A stretch of 64,000 bases of DNA, taken from Erysipelotrichaceae bacterium. Its GTDB lineage: Bacteria; Bacillota_I; Bacilli_A; Erysipelotrichales; Erysipelotrichaceae. The DNA is taken from positions 44,483-108,482 of the forward strand of contig JAFYHQ010000046.1 in assembly GCA_017539105.1 (NCBI GenBank). The letters run 5' to 3'. The notes beneath the pieces were generated by a model that saw nothing but the letters and a program-made list of their open reading frames with translations, made no database searches and had not been told where the DNA came from. The position numbers and the translations under genes are program-made. This document shows positions 1 to 8,885 of the stretch, piece by piece. Each line of letters starts with the position of its first letter. The stretch's first letter is position 1.

Positions 1-389
1 GAACGCACACGTTCCTGTACCTGAGGAATGTTCCTGAGCATGCCGATCGCCATGCCTACTGCCAGTTCAGCGACTGCCTCATTGGAATAGCCGGAAGCGT
101 TCGATACTTTGATGCCCTTTTCTTTTGCTGCTTTCAGACCGACATGATCCACGCCGGTAAATGCCACATTGATGAACTGCAGCCTGTCGCATGCTTCGAT
201 CACTTCGTCAGGCATCGGCATATTCGCAATGATCATGGCATCCGCATCTTTTGTTTCTTCTTTCAGAATATCGACATCTGTCGTTTTTTCGTATTCAGCA
301 AATTCGACTTCGTTTTCAAATGCTTTCTCATATTTCTCTAATTCTTCCTCAGGGATTCCCAGAGATTCCAGAATAACAACTTTCTTCAT
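1..389 (-). CDS. D-2-hydroxyacid dehydrogenase family protein, N-terminal part (gene runs off the window)
   Basis: Only about 129 N-terminal residues are visible; the gene continues beyond base 1. The translation starts MKKVVILESLGIP and shows the substrate-binding half of a D-isomer 2-hydroxyacid dehydrogenase, including the segment FINVAFTGVDHVGLKAAKEK and the conserved N-A-S-G-Y-S-N-E-A-V-A-E that leads into the NAD-binding domain. Members of this family reduce 2-keto acids with NADH in the cytoplasm; the substrate cannot be told from the visible part. The start at 389 is supported by an AAGGAG ribosome site seven bases upstream. It lies downstream of pepF on the same strand, with an inverted repeat between them. 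Confidence 0.8.
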   Translation of the reverse strand, partial: MKKVVILESLGIPEEELEKYEKAFENEVEFAEYEKTTDVDILKEETKDADAMIIANMPMPDEVIEACDRLQFINVAFTGVDHVGLKAAKEKGIKVSNASGYSNEAVAELAVGMAIGMLRNIPQVQERVR

Positions 390-424
390 GATGTTTCTCC
401 TTGCCAGCCTTGATTCTATTATAC

Positions 425-452
425 AGAAACAGGACTATACAGTCCTGTTTCT
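425..452. terminator. Hairpin between pepF and the dehydrogenase gene
   Basis: A perfect 12-bp stem (AGAAACAGGACT) closes over a four-base loop. The U-run on either strand is poor, so it may be a weak terminator or an mRNA-stabilising hairpin after pepF. Confidence 0.5.
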
Positions 453-468
453 TGTTTACTGTTTCTTC

Positions 469-2280
469 TTACAGCTTGATTCCATCGATCTCTTCAGTCA
501 GTTCGCAGATCTCATCGATGATGGAACCGATATAGTCGATCGTCGCATTCAATGGCCCATCCGTGGTGATATCGAAACCGGCGATCCTGGCCAGTCCTAC
601 CGGATCTTCGCTAGCTCCGGCAGCGAGGAATCTCTTCCAATCCTGTACGGCAGTTTCGCCTTCGTTTTCGATACGAAGCATTGCCTGTGTCGCAACCGTG
701 AGTCCTGCGCTGTAGGTATAAGGATACAGACCCATGTAATAGTGCGGCTGACGCATCCAGGTAAGTTCCGCTCCTTCCGGAATCTCTACGGTATCGCCCC
801 AGAACAGTTCCAGATTCTTGCGGAAGATATCGCTTAATATTTCCGCGTTCACGCTGCCGCCTTCTTCAATGATCTTATAGACCTCTCTCTGATACCATGC
901 TTCCCTTAAGTGAGTCACGAAATTATGATAGTAAGTATTGCTGATCTGGCTGGAAAGGACCCAGCGACGGAAGCGTTTGTCTTCTTTCGTGTGTGTCAGA
1001 TAATGTGCCAGCAGCAGCTCGTTCATGGTCGAAGGAGCTTCGACCAGATACATGGAAGGGCTCTGATCGTAGTAGGATTGCGCCTTGTCGCCATACATGG
1101 ACTGTCCCGCATGGCCAAGCTCATGGGCAATGGTAAAAACATCCGACATACGGTCGTTCCAGTTCAGCAGGATAAAGGAATTTTGCTGATAGACGCCGGA
1201 ACAGAAACCTCCTGTGCTCTTTCCGATGTTTCTGGCAAAATCGATCCAGCGTTCCTTATAAGCCCGATCGACCATGTCCACATAATCCTCGCCAAGGATC
1301 GCCAAAGCATCCCGCACATACTGATGGGATTCCTCGATCGTGACTTTCGGATCATATTCCGGATCGACAGCGATCTTTAGATCCGCAAAGGTCATTTTCT
1401 CAAGATTATACTTTTTCTGTAGAAGTTTCGCATATTTACGCATATGCGGAGCAAGACGTTCCGTGATCACATCGATCTGCCTGTCATACATTTCCCGTGT
1501 CACTTTCTGATTGAACAGAAGGCTGTCGAACACGTTATCGAATTTACGTAATTCCGACATCGTCTTTTCCTGGCTGACACAGGCATTATAGGCAGCGGCT
1601 GTCGTGTTTTCGTATTTCTTCAGCGTATCATAAAAAGCGCGGAAAGCGGCACGGCGTATTTTGGTATCGGCTTCCAGTTCATAGTTGTCTTCGAACAGGG
1701 AATAGCCTAACGGATATTCTTTGCCATCGACCGTAAACGGATCGAACGAAATATCCGCAAGTTTTGCCGTGTTATAGATGGTATAAGGAAGATCAAACGA
1801 TCTGCTTAGCGCAGCCAGCGTCTTTTCCGTTTCCGGCGAAAGCATATGCGCCTTTTTCTTGATCAGATCCTGCAGGTAGATCTTGCATCCTTTTGCCAGT
1901 TCTACGGCTTTTTCCAGTTCCTCATCCGCAGCCAGCAAAATCTCGCTGTCGACAAAGGCCATCTGGCTTTCCATCTTGATGATCTCATCGCTTACTTTTT
2001 CATTCCGTTCACGAAGCTTGTTGTCGGTATAGTCCGCTTCGACTGCCAGTCCCGTATAGGACCAGATCCTGTAAATGACAGGGAGCATTTTCTCCATCTC
2101 ATCGAGACATTCCACGATCGTCTCTGCCTTGTCCAGATGCCCGGCATATTTTTCAACGAAATGTTTTGTTTCTTCTTTGATCTTTTCCAATGCTTCCCAC
2201 ATCAGTTTTTCATCGGAATAAAGCAGGGACAGATCCCAGGTCTCCTGTACAGGTACATCTTTACGGTTCAACAGTTCCAT
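469..2280 (-). CDS. pepF: Oligoendopeptidase F (M3 family zinc metallopeptidase)
   Basis: A 603-residue cytoplasmic peptidase that cleaves medium-length peptides. The zinc site HELGH sits near residue 385, the position expected for PepF, followed by the conserved downstream glutamate region (LVEAPSTMNELLLAHYL). The protein opens with the family signature RKDVPVQETWDLSLLY. The frame is open to 2343, but I choose the ATG at 2280: it gives the usual family length and has a GGAAG ribosome site, whereas the upstream ATG has none. The gene stands alone, divergent from the cation efflux gene at 2400. It probably supplies amino acids from imported peptides. Confidence 0.95.
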   Translation of the reverse strand: MELLNRKDVPVQETWDLSLLYSDEKLMWEALEKIKEETKHFVEKYAGHLDKAETIVECLDEMEKMLPVIYRIWSYTGLAVEADYTDNKLRERNEKVSDEIIKMESQMAFVDSEILLAADEELEKAVELAKGCKIYLQDLIKKKAHMLSPETEKTLAALSRSFDLPYTIYNTAKLADISFDPFTVDGKEYPLGYSLFEDNYELEADTKIRRAAFRAFYDTLKKYENTTAAAYNACVSQEKTMSELRKFDNVFDSLLFNQKVTREMYDRQIDVITERLAPHMRKYAKLLQKKYNLEKMTFADLKIAVDPEYDPKVTIEESHQYVRDALAILGEDYVDMVDRAYKERWIDFARNIGKSTGGFCSGVYQQNSFILLNWNDRMSDVFTIAHELGHAGQSMYGDKAQSYYDQSPSMYLVEAPSTMNELLLAHYLTHTKEDKRFRRWVLSSQISNTYYHNFVTHLREAWYQREVYKIIEEGGSVNAEILSDIFRKNLELFWGDTVEIPEGAELTWMRQPHYYMGLYPYTYSAGLTVATQAMLRIENEGETAVQDWKRFLAAGASEDPVGLARIAGFDITTDGPLNATIDYIGSIIDEICELTEEIDGIKL

Positions 2281-2382
2281 ATATATCTTCCTTTCTGCCT
2301 TTTCAGGCTCTGTTTCGATTCTTTCTTTTTTATTATAAGACATGACGGTTCGAAATTAAGCGATACACCCATGAAAAAAGAC

Positions 2383-2388
2383 TATAAT
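2383..2388 (+). promoter_or_regulatory. TATAAT -10 element very close to the start codon of the CDF gene
   Basis: A consensus TATAAT ends only 11 bases before the ATG at 2400. Transcription from it would begin about four or five bases before the start codon, giving an essentially leaderless mRNA. There is no Shine-Dalgarno sequence in the interval and the -35 region is poor. Confidence 0.5.
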
Positions 2389-2399
2389 AGTATTTAACT

Positions 2400-3494
2400 A
2401 TGGATACACTCAAGAAAACAGGCTTCAAGGTTTCGATCATCGGAATCATCGTGAATACGATCCTTTGCGTCATCAAGCTGATCATAGGCCACTACAGCAA
2501 GTCGATCGCTATCGTGACCGATGGTTTTGATAATCTGTCCGATGTCGGCAATTCCCTGATGATCCTGGTTGCTTACCGTCTGGCATCCAAGCCCGCGGAC
2601 AAAGACCACCCATACGGTCACGGACGCATCGAAAACATGCTTTCCCAGGCGATTTCGCTGATGATCATGTCGGTAGGCGTAACGCTTCTGATTTCTTCCG
2701 TAAAACGGATCCTGGACCCGCAGACGCTGATTCAGGATGACAGGATCATTCTGATGATCATTGTATCGATCCTGATCAAGCTGGGGCTGGCTTATTATTA
2801 CTATCGGATTTACGCTTCAACGAAACTGAACAGCATCAAGGCGCAGGTTTCCGATTCCCTTTCGGATACTGCCAGAAATCTTGTCATCATCGTAAGCTAT
2901 GCTATTACGCTATTTACCGGATGGAATCTGGATGGCTACATCGGTGTCATCGTATCGGTCATGATCATATTCAACGGGTTCAGGCTGTTCAGCGAGACAA
3001 GTTCCATTCTTGTGGGCAAAACAGGCGATGATTCCCTGATCGATGAAATCAGCAATATCCTTTCCGGCCAGAAACAGATCCTTGGCGTCCATGATCTGCG
3101 TATCCATTCCTACGGTCCCATGATTAACTATGCCAGTGCCGATGTAGAGATCGATGGCGACTTGAATTTCATGAAAGTCCATGATCTTCTGGATACCCTG
3201 GAGGAACAGATCAGGAACGAGACCGGCGTGATCATTACGCTTCATGGCGATCCCGTCAGCAACGATCAGCGAACCAGGCGGTTAAGAGAGATCATCAAAG
3301 AAACGATCAGTCTTTATGATGGCGTATCATATCATGATCTGCATTACAATGAGAGCCTCTCCTGCTACCATGTGGATCTTTCCATCCCGTATGCGTATGA
3401 CTTAAAAAAGAATGACATCGTGAAACAGATCAGCGATGCCATTCATGAATATGAGAAGGAGATCGATATACAGATCAATGTGGACAGACATTGA
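2400..3494 (+). CDS. Cation diffusion facilitator (CDF) family metal transporter
   Basis: A 364-residue inner-membrane protein of the CDF family, which exports divalent metals (Zn, Fe, Mn, Co) in exchange for protons. Visible features are the first metal-binding signature T-D-G-F-D-N-L-S-D at residues 40-48, the HPYGHGR loop near residue 64, five or six hydrophobic segments in the first 200 residues, and a cytoplasmic C-terminal domain from about 205 with H-D-L-R-I-H-S-Y-G. The length is slightly above the ~300 of small CDFs because of a C-terminal extension with a second dimerisation-like segment. The ATG has no ribosome site and sits just after a TATAAT box. Which metal it moves cannot be read from the sequence. 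Confidence 0.92.
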   Translation: MDTLKKTGFKVSIIGIIVNTILCVIKLIIGHYSKSIAIVTDGFDNLSDVGNSLMILVAYRLASKPADKDHPYGHGRIENMLSQAISLMIMSVGVTLLISSVKRILDPQTLIQDDRIILMIIVSILIKLGLAYYYYRIYASTKLNSIKAQVSDSLSDTARNLVIIVSYAITLFTGWNLDGYIGVIVSVMIIFNGFRLFSETSSILVGKTGDDSLIDEISNILSGQKQILGVHDLRIHSYGPMINYASADVEIDGDLNFMKVHDLLDTLEEQIRNETGVIITLHGDPVSNDQRTRRLREIIKETISLYDGVSYHDLHYNESLSCYHVDLSIPYAYDLKKNDIVKQISDAIHEYEKEIDIQINVDRH

Positions 3495-3504
3495 TCTGTT
3501 TTTC
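3470..3504 (+). terminator. Rho-independent terminator of the CDF gene
   Basis: A 12-bp perfect stem (ACAGATCAATGT and its complement) with a six-base loop is followed by five Ts. The upstream arm lies inside the last codons of the CDF gene. Confidence 0.85.
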
Positions 3505-4427
3505 TATAAGGTCATTTCTTTTATCTGAAGCTGTTTTTCATATTCCCGTATTTCTTCATCCGTCGGATAAGTATCGTCTCTGGCATGAAGCGTCGCGGCA
3601 GAAACCGCATATGTGAATGCTTCAGGATAAACGTTTGTTCCGATGTATTCTCCCAGGAAAGAAGCCAGCAGCACATCCCCTGCGCCTACGCTGTTTCTGA
3701 CAGCGATTTCAGGCGATTTTGCGTGGAAGCAGCATTTATTCTCATCCAGCAGAATCGCGCCCTGAGGCCCCAAAGAAACGATCACATTCAAAGCTCCGGC
3801 AGACTGCGCTTTCAGTGCGCAACAAGCTGCTTCCTCCAGGCTGCTGATTTTACACTGGAACAGTTCTTCCAGTTCAACAAGATTCGGCTTGATCAGAAAT
3901 GGTTTCTGCTCCAGAGACTTCTTCAGTTTCTCTCCGCTTGTATCCACGACCAGTCTCGCTTTTCTCTCGTTGATCCTGCCTAACAGGCTTTCATAGGTTT
4001 CAATATCGATGGATGCAGGAATATTGCCGGAAACAATGACAGCATCATTTTCAGTCACATGATCGATCTTGTCGAATAAGGCATTGATTTCGTTCGTGCC
4101 GATCATCGGCCCGATCCCATTGATCTCTGTCAGATCGCCATTCATCAGTTTGACATTGATCCTGCTGAAGCCGGAATCTGTCCGGATGAAATCATGTTCG
4201 ATTCCTGCTTCCTCCAGTCTTTTCAGGATCTCTTCTCCGGTAAAACCTGCCACGAATCCGATGGATCTGTTTCTGATGCCGATCTGATTCAGCATCATCG
4301 AGATATTGATACCCTTCCCTCCGACAAGCAGTCTCTCTTTCACCGCCCGGTTTGTTTTCCCGACTTCAAAAGAATCACAGGTCATGTAATGGTCTAAAGA
4401 TGGATTCAAGGTGATGGAATAGATCAT
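3504..4427 (-). CDS. PfkB-family sugar-phosphate kinase (1-phosphofructokinase / tagatose-6-phosphate kinase type)
   Basis: A 307-residue ribokinase-fold enzyme. It has the FruK/LacC opening (TLNPSLDHYM), the GGKGINIS substrate and dimer motif near residue 37, and the catalytic N-S-V-G-A-G-D-V-L motif near residue 243 with the base Asp. FruK makes fructose-1,6-bisphosphate from fructose-1-phosphate; LacC does the same for tagatose-6-phosphate. Sequence alone does not separate them here. No fructose PTS gene is adjacent, so the substrate is open. It starts three bases after the stop of the upstream hydrolase gene (4431-5192) and is probably co-transcribed with it. Confidence 0.85.
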   Translation of the reverse strand: MIYSITLNPSLDHYMTCDSFEVGKTNRAVKERLLVGGKGINISMMLNQIGIRNRSIGFVAGFTGEEILKRLEEAGIEHDFIRTDSGFSRINVKLMNGDLTEINGIGPMIGTNEINALFDKIDHVTENDAVIVSGNIPASIDIETYESLLGRINERKARLVVDTSGEKLKKSLEQKPFLIKPNLVELEELFQCKISSLEEAACCALKAQSAGALNVIVSLGPQGAILLDENKCCFHAKSPEIAVRNSVGAGDVLLASFLGEYIGTNVYPEAFTYAVSAATLHARDDTYPTDEEIREYEKQLQIKEMTL

Positions 4428-4430
4428 GTT

Positions 4431-5192
4431 TTATTGTTCTAGCAATTCTTTCATGTAGCTGCGCAGTATCGTTCTTAATTCGTCGACCTGTCCCACATAG
4501 CAATGATCTGCGTCTTTGATGATTTCCAGCCTTCCCTGTTCATATCTATCGGCACATGCTTTGCCATAAGAGATTGGAACGGCTTCATCCTGATCTCCAT
4601 GGATGATCAAAACAGGCTTGTGATACCTGTCGATATAGTCATCCGCATCGATCATGCGGGCAACACGCATATAATCCGCATTCAGCGTATTTCCAAAGAA
4701 GTCAAAAGAATCCTTCAGATCATTGAAATCGATGATCTGCCCAAAGAAATTGCCCTCTCTTACCGCTACAGGAATATTCACGGCAGGAGACATCGGAATG
4801 ATTGCCTTAAAGATATCAGGCATCAATCCTCCCGCCATGATCGTCAGCAGTCCGCCTTGCGAGTGCCCGCACAGATAAAGGTCTGTCACATCATCAAGCG
4901 TCTTCGCATATTTCACGACGTCCAGGATGTTGTTTGCCCATTTGAATAAAGTATGATCCTCGAACGGACCTTCGCTCTTGCCATGGCCATACATCTCGAC
5001 CCTTAATGCCGCACATCCCATCTCGCAGAACGTTTCTGCCGCAGCTACGATGTGTTCCTCTTCCATGTTGCCGGTCAAGCCATGTACGATAATGACCATA
5101 GGATACTTGCCAAGCCCTTCCGGTTTCTGCAGTTTTGCATGAAGTTTGATGCCGTCGCTGCTGATATAGAATTCTTCCATAGTCTCCTCCAT
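4431..5192 (-). CDS. Alpha/beta hydrolase (serine esterase or peptidase-like)
   Basis: A 253-residue cytoplasmic alpha/beta-hydrolase. It shows the oxyanion-region VHGLTGN, the nucleophile elbow G-H-S-Q-G-G near residue 110, the acid in H-G-D-Q-D-E, and the catalytic His in D-A-D-H-C-Y near the end. The family includes cinnamoyl esterases and acyl-peptide hydrolases; the closest visual match is the feruloyl/cinnamoyl-esterase-like group, but the substrate is unknown. Start 5192 has TTGGAGA six bases upstream; a second ATG at 5180 follows GGAGGAG and is an alternative. It is upstream of the PfkB kinase gene and probably forms a two-gene unit with it. Confidence 0.85.
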   Translation of the reverse strand: MEETMEEFYISSDGIKLHAKLQKPEGLGKYPMVIIVHGLTGNMEEEHIVAAAETFCEMGCAALRVEMYGHGKSEGPFEDHTLFKWANNILDVVKYAKTLDDVTDLYLCGHSQGGLLTIMAGGLMPDIFKAIIPMSPAVNIPVAVREGNFFGQIIDFNDLKDSFDFFGNTLNADYMRVARMIDADDYIDRYHKPVLIIHGDQDEAVPISYGKACADRYEQGRLEIIKDADHCYVGQVDELRTILRSYMKELLEQ

Positions 5193-5227
5193 CCGATTTC
5201 TCCAATAGATTTCAATTCTATTATACA

Positions 5228-5269
5228 AAAAGCGAAGCCCTAAACTGTTTCGACAGAGACTTCGCTTTT
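5228..5269 (-). terminator. Terminator after rocD
   Basis: On the minus strand AAAAGCGAAG pairs with CTTCGCTTTT across a 22-base internal stretch that holds a smaller hairpin. A U-run follows. It ends the rocA-rocD transcript before the hydrolase gene. Confidence 0.75.
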
Positions 5270-5287
5270 AAATTATGTATTAAAACA

Positions 5288-6481
5288 TTATTTGCTGAGC
5301 GCTCTTGTGATGCGTTCCAGCGCTTCATCCAGTTCTTCATACGAAACAGGAATCGGCGGCGCGAAACGGATCGTGTGATCATGCGTCTCTTTGCAGAGTA
5401 CGCCTTCATGGATGCAGGCTTTGACATAATCGAAAGCATTGCCGTAGAATTCCACGCCGATCAGCAAGCCTCTTCCGCGGATCTCTTTGATTTCCGGGTT
5501 ATGGATCTTCTTCAAGCCGTTCATGAAGTATTCGCCCTTTACACGAGCCATCTTCGGATAATCGTCACGCTGCAGGATTTCAAGCGCTTTGACACCGCAG
5601 GCACAAGCTAACGGGTTTCCGCCAAAAGTCGAACCATGCGAACCAGGCGTATAGAGACCGAGGATATCTTCGTTTGCGGCAATCGCCGACAGCGGCATGA
5701 CGCCTCCGCCAAGAGCCTTGCCCATGATATAGATATCCGGTTCCACATCTTCATGCCAGCATGCAAACATATCTCCGGTACGGGCAAATCCGGTCTGGAC
5801 TTCATCCGCCAGGAACAGGATATTGTTTTCCGTACAGATCTCGCGGACTTCCTTGAGCCATCCATCCGGCGGAATGATGATGCCTGCTTCTCCCTGTATC
5901 GGTTCTGCCAGGAAAGCGACCGTGTTTTCTGTGATTGCTTCTCTTAATGCCTGGGCATTTCCGTAAGGAATCGTCTTGAATCCCGGCGTATATGGGCCAT
6001 AGCCGTCTTTTGCCAAAGGATCCGTCGAGAAACTGATGATCGTGATCGTACGTCCATGGAAATTGTTTTCACAGGTAATGATCTCCTGTTTGCCGTTTTC
6101 CACACCCTTGACACGGGTACCCCAGAGCCGGGCCGTCTTCAATGCGGTCTCGACCGCTTCCGCACCGGTATTCATCGGCAGGACCATGTCTTTGCCCGTG
6201 AGTTTCGACAGGCTTTCATAGAAGTCTCCCAGATTCTCGCAATGGAACGCACGGCTGGTAAGCGTACACTTGTTCAGCTGTTCCTGGGCAGCCGCTACGA
6301 TTTCCGGATGACGGTGACCGAAATTGTGAGCCGAGTATGCCGACAGCATATCGAAGTACTGGCGTCCTTCCGGATCCGTGACGACGGCGCCTTCGGCTTT
6401 TACGATAACGACAGGTTTCGGTGCATAGTTGTGTGCGCCGTATTTATTAGTCTTTTCAATGATTTCTTGTGAACTGTGCAT
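5288..6481 (-). CDS. rocD: Ornithine aminotransferase
   Basis: A 397-residue PLP-dependent class III aminotransferase that converts ornithine and 2-oxoglutarate to glutamate-5-semialdehyde and glutamate. Visible signatures are N-F-G-H-R-H-P near residue 54, P-M-N-T-G-A-E-A-V-E-T-A near residue 103, the N-F-H-G-R-T segment, L-A-D-E-V-Q-T-G-F-A-R-T, and the PLP lysine in M-G-K-A-L-G-G-G near residue 252. The whole pattern and the length match bacterial RocD rather than acetylornithine aminotransferase. It starts 12 bases after the end of rocA, which uses its product, so the two genes form an operon. Confidence 0.93.
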   Translation of the reverse strand: MHSSQEIIEKTNKYGAHNYAPKPVVIVKAEGAVVTDPEGRQYFDMLSAYSAHNFGHRHPEIVAAAQEQLNKCTLTSRAFHCENLGDFYESLSKLTGKDMVLPMNTGAEAVETALKTARLWGTRVKGVENGKQEIITCENNFHGRTITIISFSTDPLAKDGYGPYTPGFKTIPYGNAQALREAITENTVAFLAEPIQGEAGIIIPPDGWLKEVREICTENNILFLADEVQTGFARTGDMFACWHEDVEPDIYIMGKALGGGVMPLSAIAANEDILGLYTPGSHGSTFGGNPLACACGVKALEILQRDDYPKMARVKGEYFMNGLKKIHNPEIKEIRGRGLLIGVEFYGNAFDYVKACIHEGVLCKETHDHTIRFAPPIPVSYEELDEALERITRALSK

Positions 6482-6493
6482 GTTTTTCTCCTC

Positions 6494-8122
6494 TTATTTT
6501 TCAGACATATATGGATAGACGATTGCATCCGAAGGATTGAACGTCTCCTTTACGGAATGCGGACTCATCCAACGGATCATATTCAGTGCCGTACCGGCTT
6601 TGTCGTTTGTTCCGGACTGGCGCGCACCGCCGAATGGCTGCTGACCGACCACGGCACCGGTACATTTGTCATTGATATAGAAGTTGCCTTCTGAATGCAA
6701 GAGCGCTTTCTCCATCAAAACGATCGCTTCACGATCCTGAGCGAATATGGCTCCGGTCAAAGCATAAGGAGAAGCCTCGTCACAGATCTTCAGCGTTTCT
6801 TCCAGCTTATCATCATCATAGATATATACCGAAAGGATCGGCCCAAAGATCTCCTTGACCATGGATTCGTAATCCGGTTTCTTGCATACGATAACTGTCG
6901 GCTCGATGAACCAGCCTTTCGAATCATCATAGTTTCCTCCGATCACGATCTCGCAATCCGGACTTTCCTTTGCACGATCCAGATACGCTTTACAGCGCTC
7001 GAAGGAAGCCTGATCGATGACGGCAGCCAGGAAGGTATCGAAATCTTTCACATCGCCCATCTTGACTTCTTTCATCATTTCTTTCATGGTTGAAAGAACC
7101 TTCGGCCAGATGCTTGCAGGAATGAACGCTCTTGAACAAGCCGAGCATTTCTGTCCCTGATATTCAAAGGAACCGCGAACCAAAGCAGCCGCCAACGGAC
7201 GGATATCGGCGCTCTTGTGCGCAAAGATGAAGTCCTTGCCGCCGGTCTCTCCCACGATACGCGGATAATTGCGATAGGAAGCGATATTCTCGCCGATCTG
7301 TTTCCAGACACCCTGGAAGACTTCGGTAGATCCGGTGAAATGGAAACCCGCAAGTTCCTTACGGGAAATGACATATTTTGCCACATCGGTACCATTGGAT
7401 GGCACGAAATTGATGACGCCTGCAGGCAATCCGCAGTTCATCAGAAGCTTCATATAGTAGTAATTCGATAATACCGCCGTACGGGATGGTTTCCATACCG
7501 CAACATTTCCTACGATAGCCGGAGCAGTCGGAAGGTTTCCGCCGATCGAAGTAAAATTGAATGGCGTAATGGCACAGATGAATCCATCAAGCGCACGATA
7601 ATCCTGACGGTCCCAGATGCCAGGGATGGAAGCAGGCTGATCCTTGAAGATCTCCTGCGCGGACCAGACACCGAAACGAAGGAAATCAGCGAGTTCCGCA
7701 ATATCGATCTCCGCCTGGAATACGGTCTTGGATTGGCCAAGCATCGTTGCCGCATTCAGTACCTTGCGGTAAGGGCCGGTGATCATATCGGCTGCTTTGA
7801 GGAAAATCGCGGAACGATGTTCCCAAGACATTTCTTCCCAGTCTTTCTTGGCAGCCAGTGCGGCATCGACCGCCATAGCCAGTTCTTTCTCTGTCGCGAT
7901 CGAACATTCCGCGATCACATGTTCATGATCATGCGGCATCGTCACTTTGAAAGTGTTATCCGTAAAAATCTCTTTGCCTCCGATGATCAGCGGGATCTTC
8001 ACGACTTTCGCAGACTGGCTTTCAAGTTCTTCCTTCAGTTCCGCGCGCTCTTTTGTTCCAGGCAAATAGCCACGGAACGCGTCGTTTTCAGGACGGTCAA
8101 TAGTGAAATAGGCGTTTGACAT
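6494..8122 (-). CDS. rocA: 1-Pyrroline-5-carboxylate (glutamate semialdehyde) dehydrogenase
   Basis: A 542-residue aldehyde dehydrogenase of the P5CDH type. It oxidises glutamate-5-semialdehyde to glutamate with NAD. The catalytic glutamate lies in V-G-E-T-G-G-K-D-F (about residue 292) and the catalytic cysteine in G-Q-K-C-S-A-C-S-R (about residue 327), the P5CDH form of this motif. The C-terminal block Q-Q-P-F-G-G-A-R-Q-S-G-T-N-D-K is also diagnostic. The start has an AAGGAGG site. Together with rocD directly downstream it completes ornithine (and so arginine or proline) breakdown to glutamate. Confidence 0.94.
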   Translation of the reverse strand: MSNAYFTIDRPENDAFRGYLPGTKERAELKEELESQSAKVVKIPLIIGGKEIFTDNTFKVTMPHDHEHVIAECSIATEKELAMAVDAALAAKKDWEEMSWEHRSAIFLKAADMITGPYRKVLNAATMLGQSKTVFQAEIDIAELADFLRFGVWSAQEIFKDQPASIPGIWDRQDYRALDGFICAITPFNFTSIGGNLPTAPAIVGNVAVWKPSRTAVLSNYYYMKLLMNCGLPAGVINFVPSNGTDVAKYVISRKELAGFHFTGSTEVFQGVWKQIGENIASYRNYPRIVGETGGKDFIFAHKSADIRPLAAALVRGSFEYQGQKCSACSRAFIPASIWPKVLSTMKEMMKEVKMGDVKDFDTFLAAVIDQASFERCKAYLDRAKESPDCEIVIGGNYDDSKGWFIEPTVIVCKKPDYESMVKEIFGPILSVYIYDDDKLEETLKICDEASPYALTGAIFAQDREAIVLMEKALLHSEGNFYINDKCTGAVVGQQPFGGARQSGTNDKAGTALNMIRWMSPHSVKETFNPSDAIVYPYMSEK

Positions 8123-8206
8123 AATTCCTCCTTTTATGATTGCAATAAAAAAGAGCCAAGCGTATCTTTTATCTTCAGTTTCATTGCGTTTTGATAGATC
8201 TTTTTC

Positions 8207-8497
8207 TCAATAACGTTTTTCCAAATCCATTATATCAAATGCAAGATCATTTGAATCACTGCACAAGAAAAAAGCCTTATAAAAGGCCCATCTTTCCTTA
8301 TCGGCACATTGCTCGATTGCCGGTACGATCAGGCTCCAGATCGATGCCGCCACCATAACGCCTGCCGCAAAACCGGTCAATGCTTTCTGTACGGTGATTT
8401 TCAGATCCTTTTTCAGAAAGAAGACACAGGCTGCGCCTGCAGATGTTCCGATCAAAGGAATCAATAATCCTGTTATGACTTCTTTATTCAGGATCAT
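8207..8497 (-). pseudogene. Truncated ZIP-family metal transporter (N-terminal remnant)
   Basis: The 96-residue product begins like a full ZIP/ZupT zinc transporter: a first membrane segment (ITGLLIPLIGTSAGAACVFF), then K-A-L-T-G-F-A-A-G-V-M-V-A-A-S-I-W-S-L-I and P-A-I-E-Q. ZIP proteins have about 260 residues and eight membrane helices. Here the reading frame runs into unrelated residues after P-A-I-E-Q and stops, so the metal-binding helices IV and V (the HNxPEG motif) are missing. Its ATG overlaps the stop codon of the upstream metal-binding gene as ATGA, which indicates that the intact ancestor was translated in tandem with it. It is unlikely to transport metal. Confidence 0.7.
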
Positions 8498-8745
8498 CTT
8501 CCAAAGAGTCCTTTCTTCTGATACGGTTCTACGGCAATGCCAATACATTCATAACCGGTTTCTTTGATTGCGTTAATCAGTTTTTCCTGATCGAAATCTC
8601 CTTCATAAAGAAATTCCGTTTCCCCTTTCTTATAAGAGGATCTGACCTTGCCTGCTTCAGGAAGAACCTTTCTTACCGTATCATTCATATGCGCTTCGCA
8701 CATGCCGCAAGCCATTCCATCTATCTTTAATACGACTTTGTTCAT
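8494..8745 (-). CDS. Heavy-metal-associated (HMA) domain protein
   Basis: A short cytoplasmic protein of 83 residues. It carries the HMA metal-binding loop as G-M-A-C-G-M-C near residue 10, in the ferredoxin-like fold shared by copper chaperones and the N-termini of metal ATPases. The C-terminal tail (EPYQKKGLFGR) goes beyond the domain. Start 8745 follows GGAGG. It overlaps the ZIP remnant by four bases and has a probable metal-regulator operator upstream. A role in metal handling or delivery is likely; which metal is unknown. Confidence 0.8.
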   Translation of the reverse strand: MNKVVLKIDGMACGMCEAHMNDTVRKVLPEAGKVRSSYKKGETEFLYEGDFDQEKLINAIKETGYECIGIAVEPYQKKGLFGR

Positions 8746-8779
8746 AATACCTCCAATCATGAATCATCTGATTCCTGTA

Positions 8780-8795
8780 GTTAGCAATAACTAAC
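8780..8795 (-). promoter_or_regulatory. DtxR/MntR-like inverted repeat upstream of the HMA-ZIP pair
   Basis: GTTAG and CTAAC flank a six-base spacer. The core on the minus strand, TTAGTTATTGCTAA, resembles DtxR-family sites (TTAGG...CCTAA). It lies just downstream of a TATAAT at 8803-8808, i.e. over the probable transcription start, a repressor position. The assignment to the DtxR family is inference. Confidence 0.5.
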
Positions 8796-8834
8796 CAACA
8801 ATATTATATAACAAAGTGCTTGAAACGATACAAA

Positions 8835-8858
8835 AAACCTGTTGTTTAAAACAGGTTT
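8835..8858 (-). terminator. Terminator of the pyrophosphatase-like gene
   Basis: AAACCTGTT pairs with AACAGGTTT across six bases, and a run of Ts follows on the minus strand. Confidence 0.8.
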
Positions 8859-8885
8859 CAGACATTATCCTGAATCGTTATCACA

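Noticed and set aside
169..837. Open frames opposite pepF, rocA, the dehydrogenases and other long genes (for example 169-837 plus)
   Set aside because: They lie antisense to clear protein families, have low-complexity His/Arg/Phe-rich translations and lack ribosome sites.
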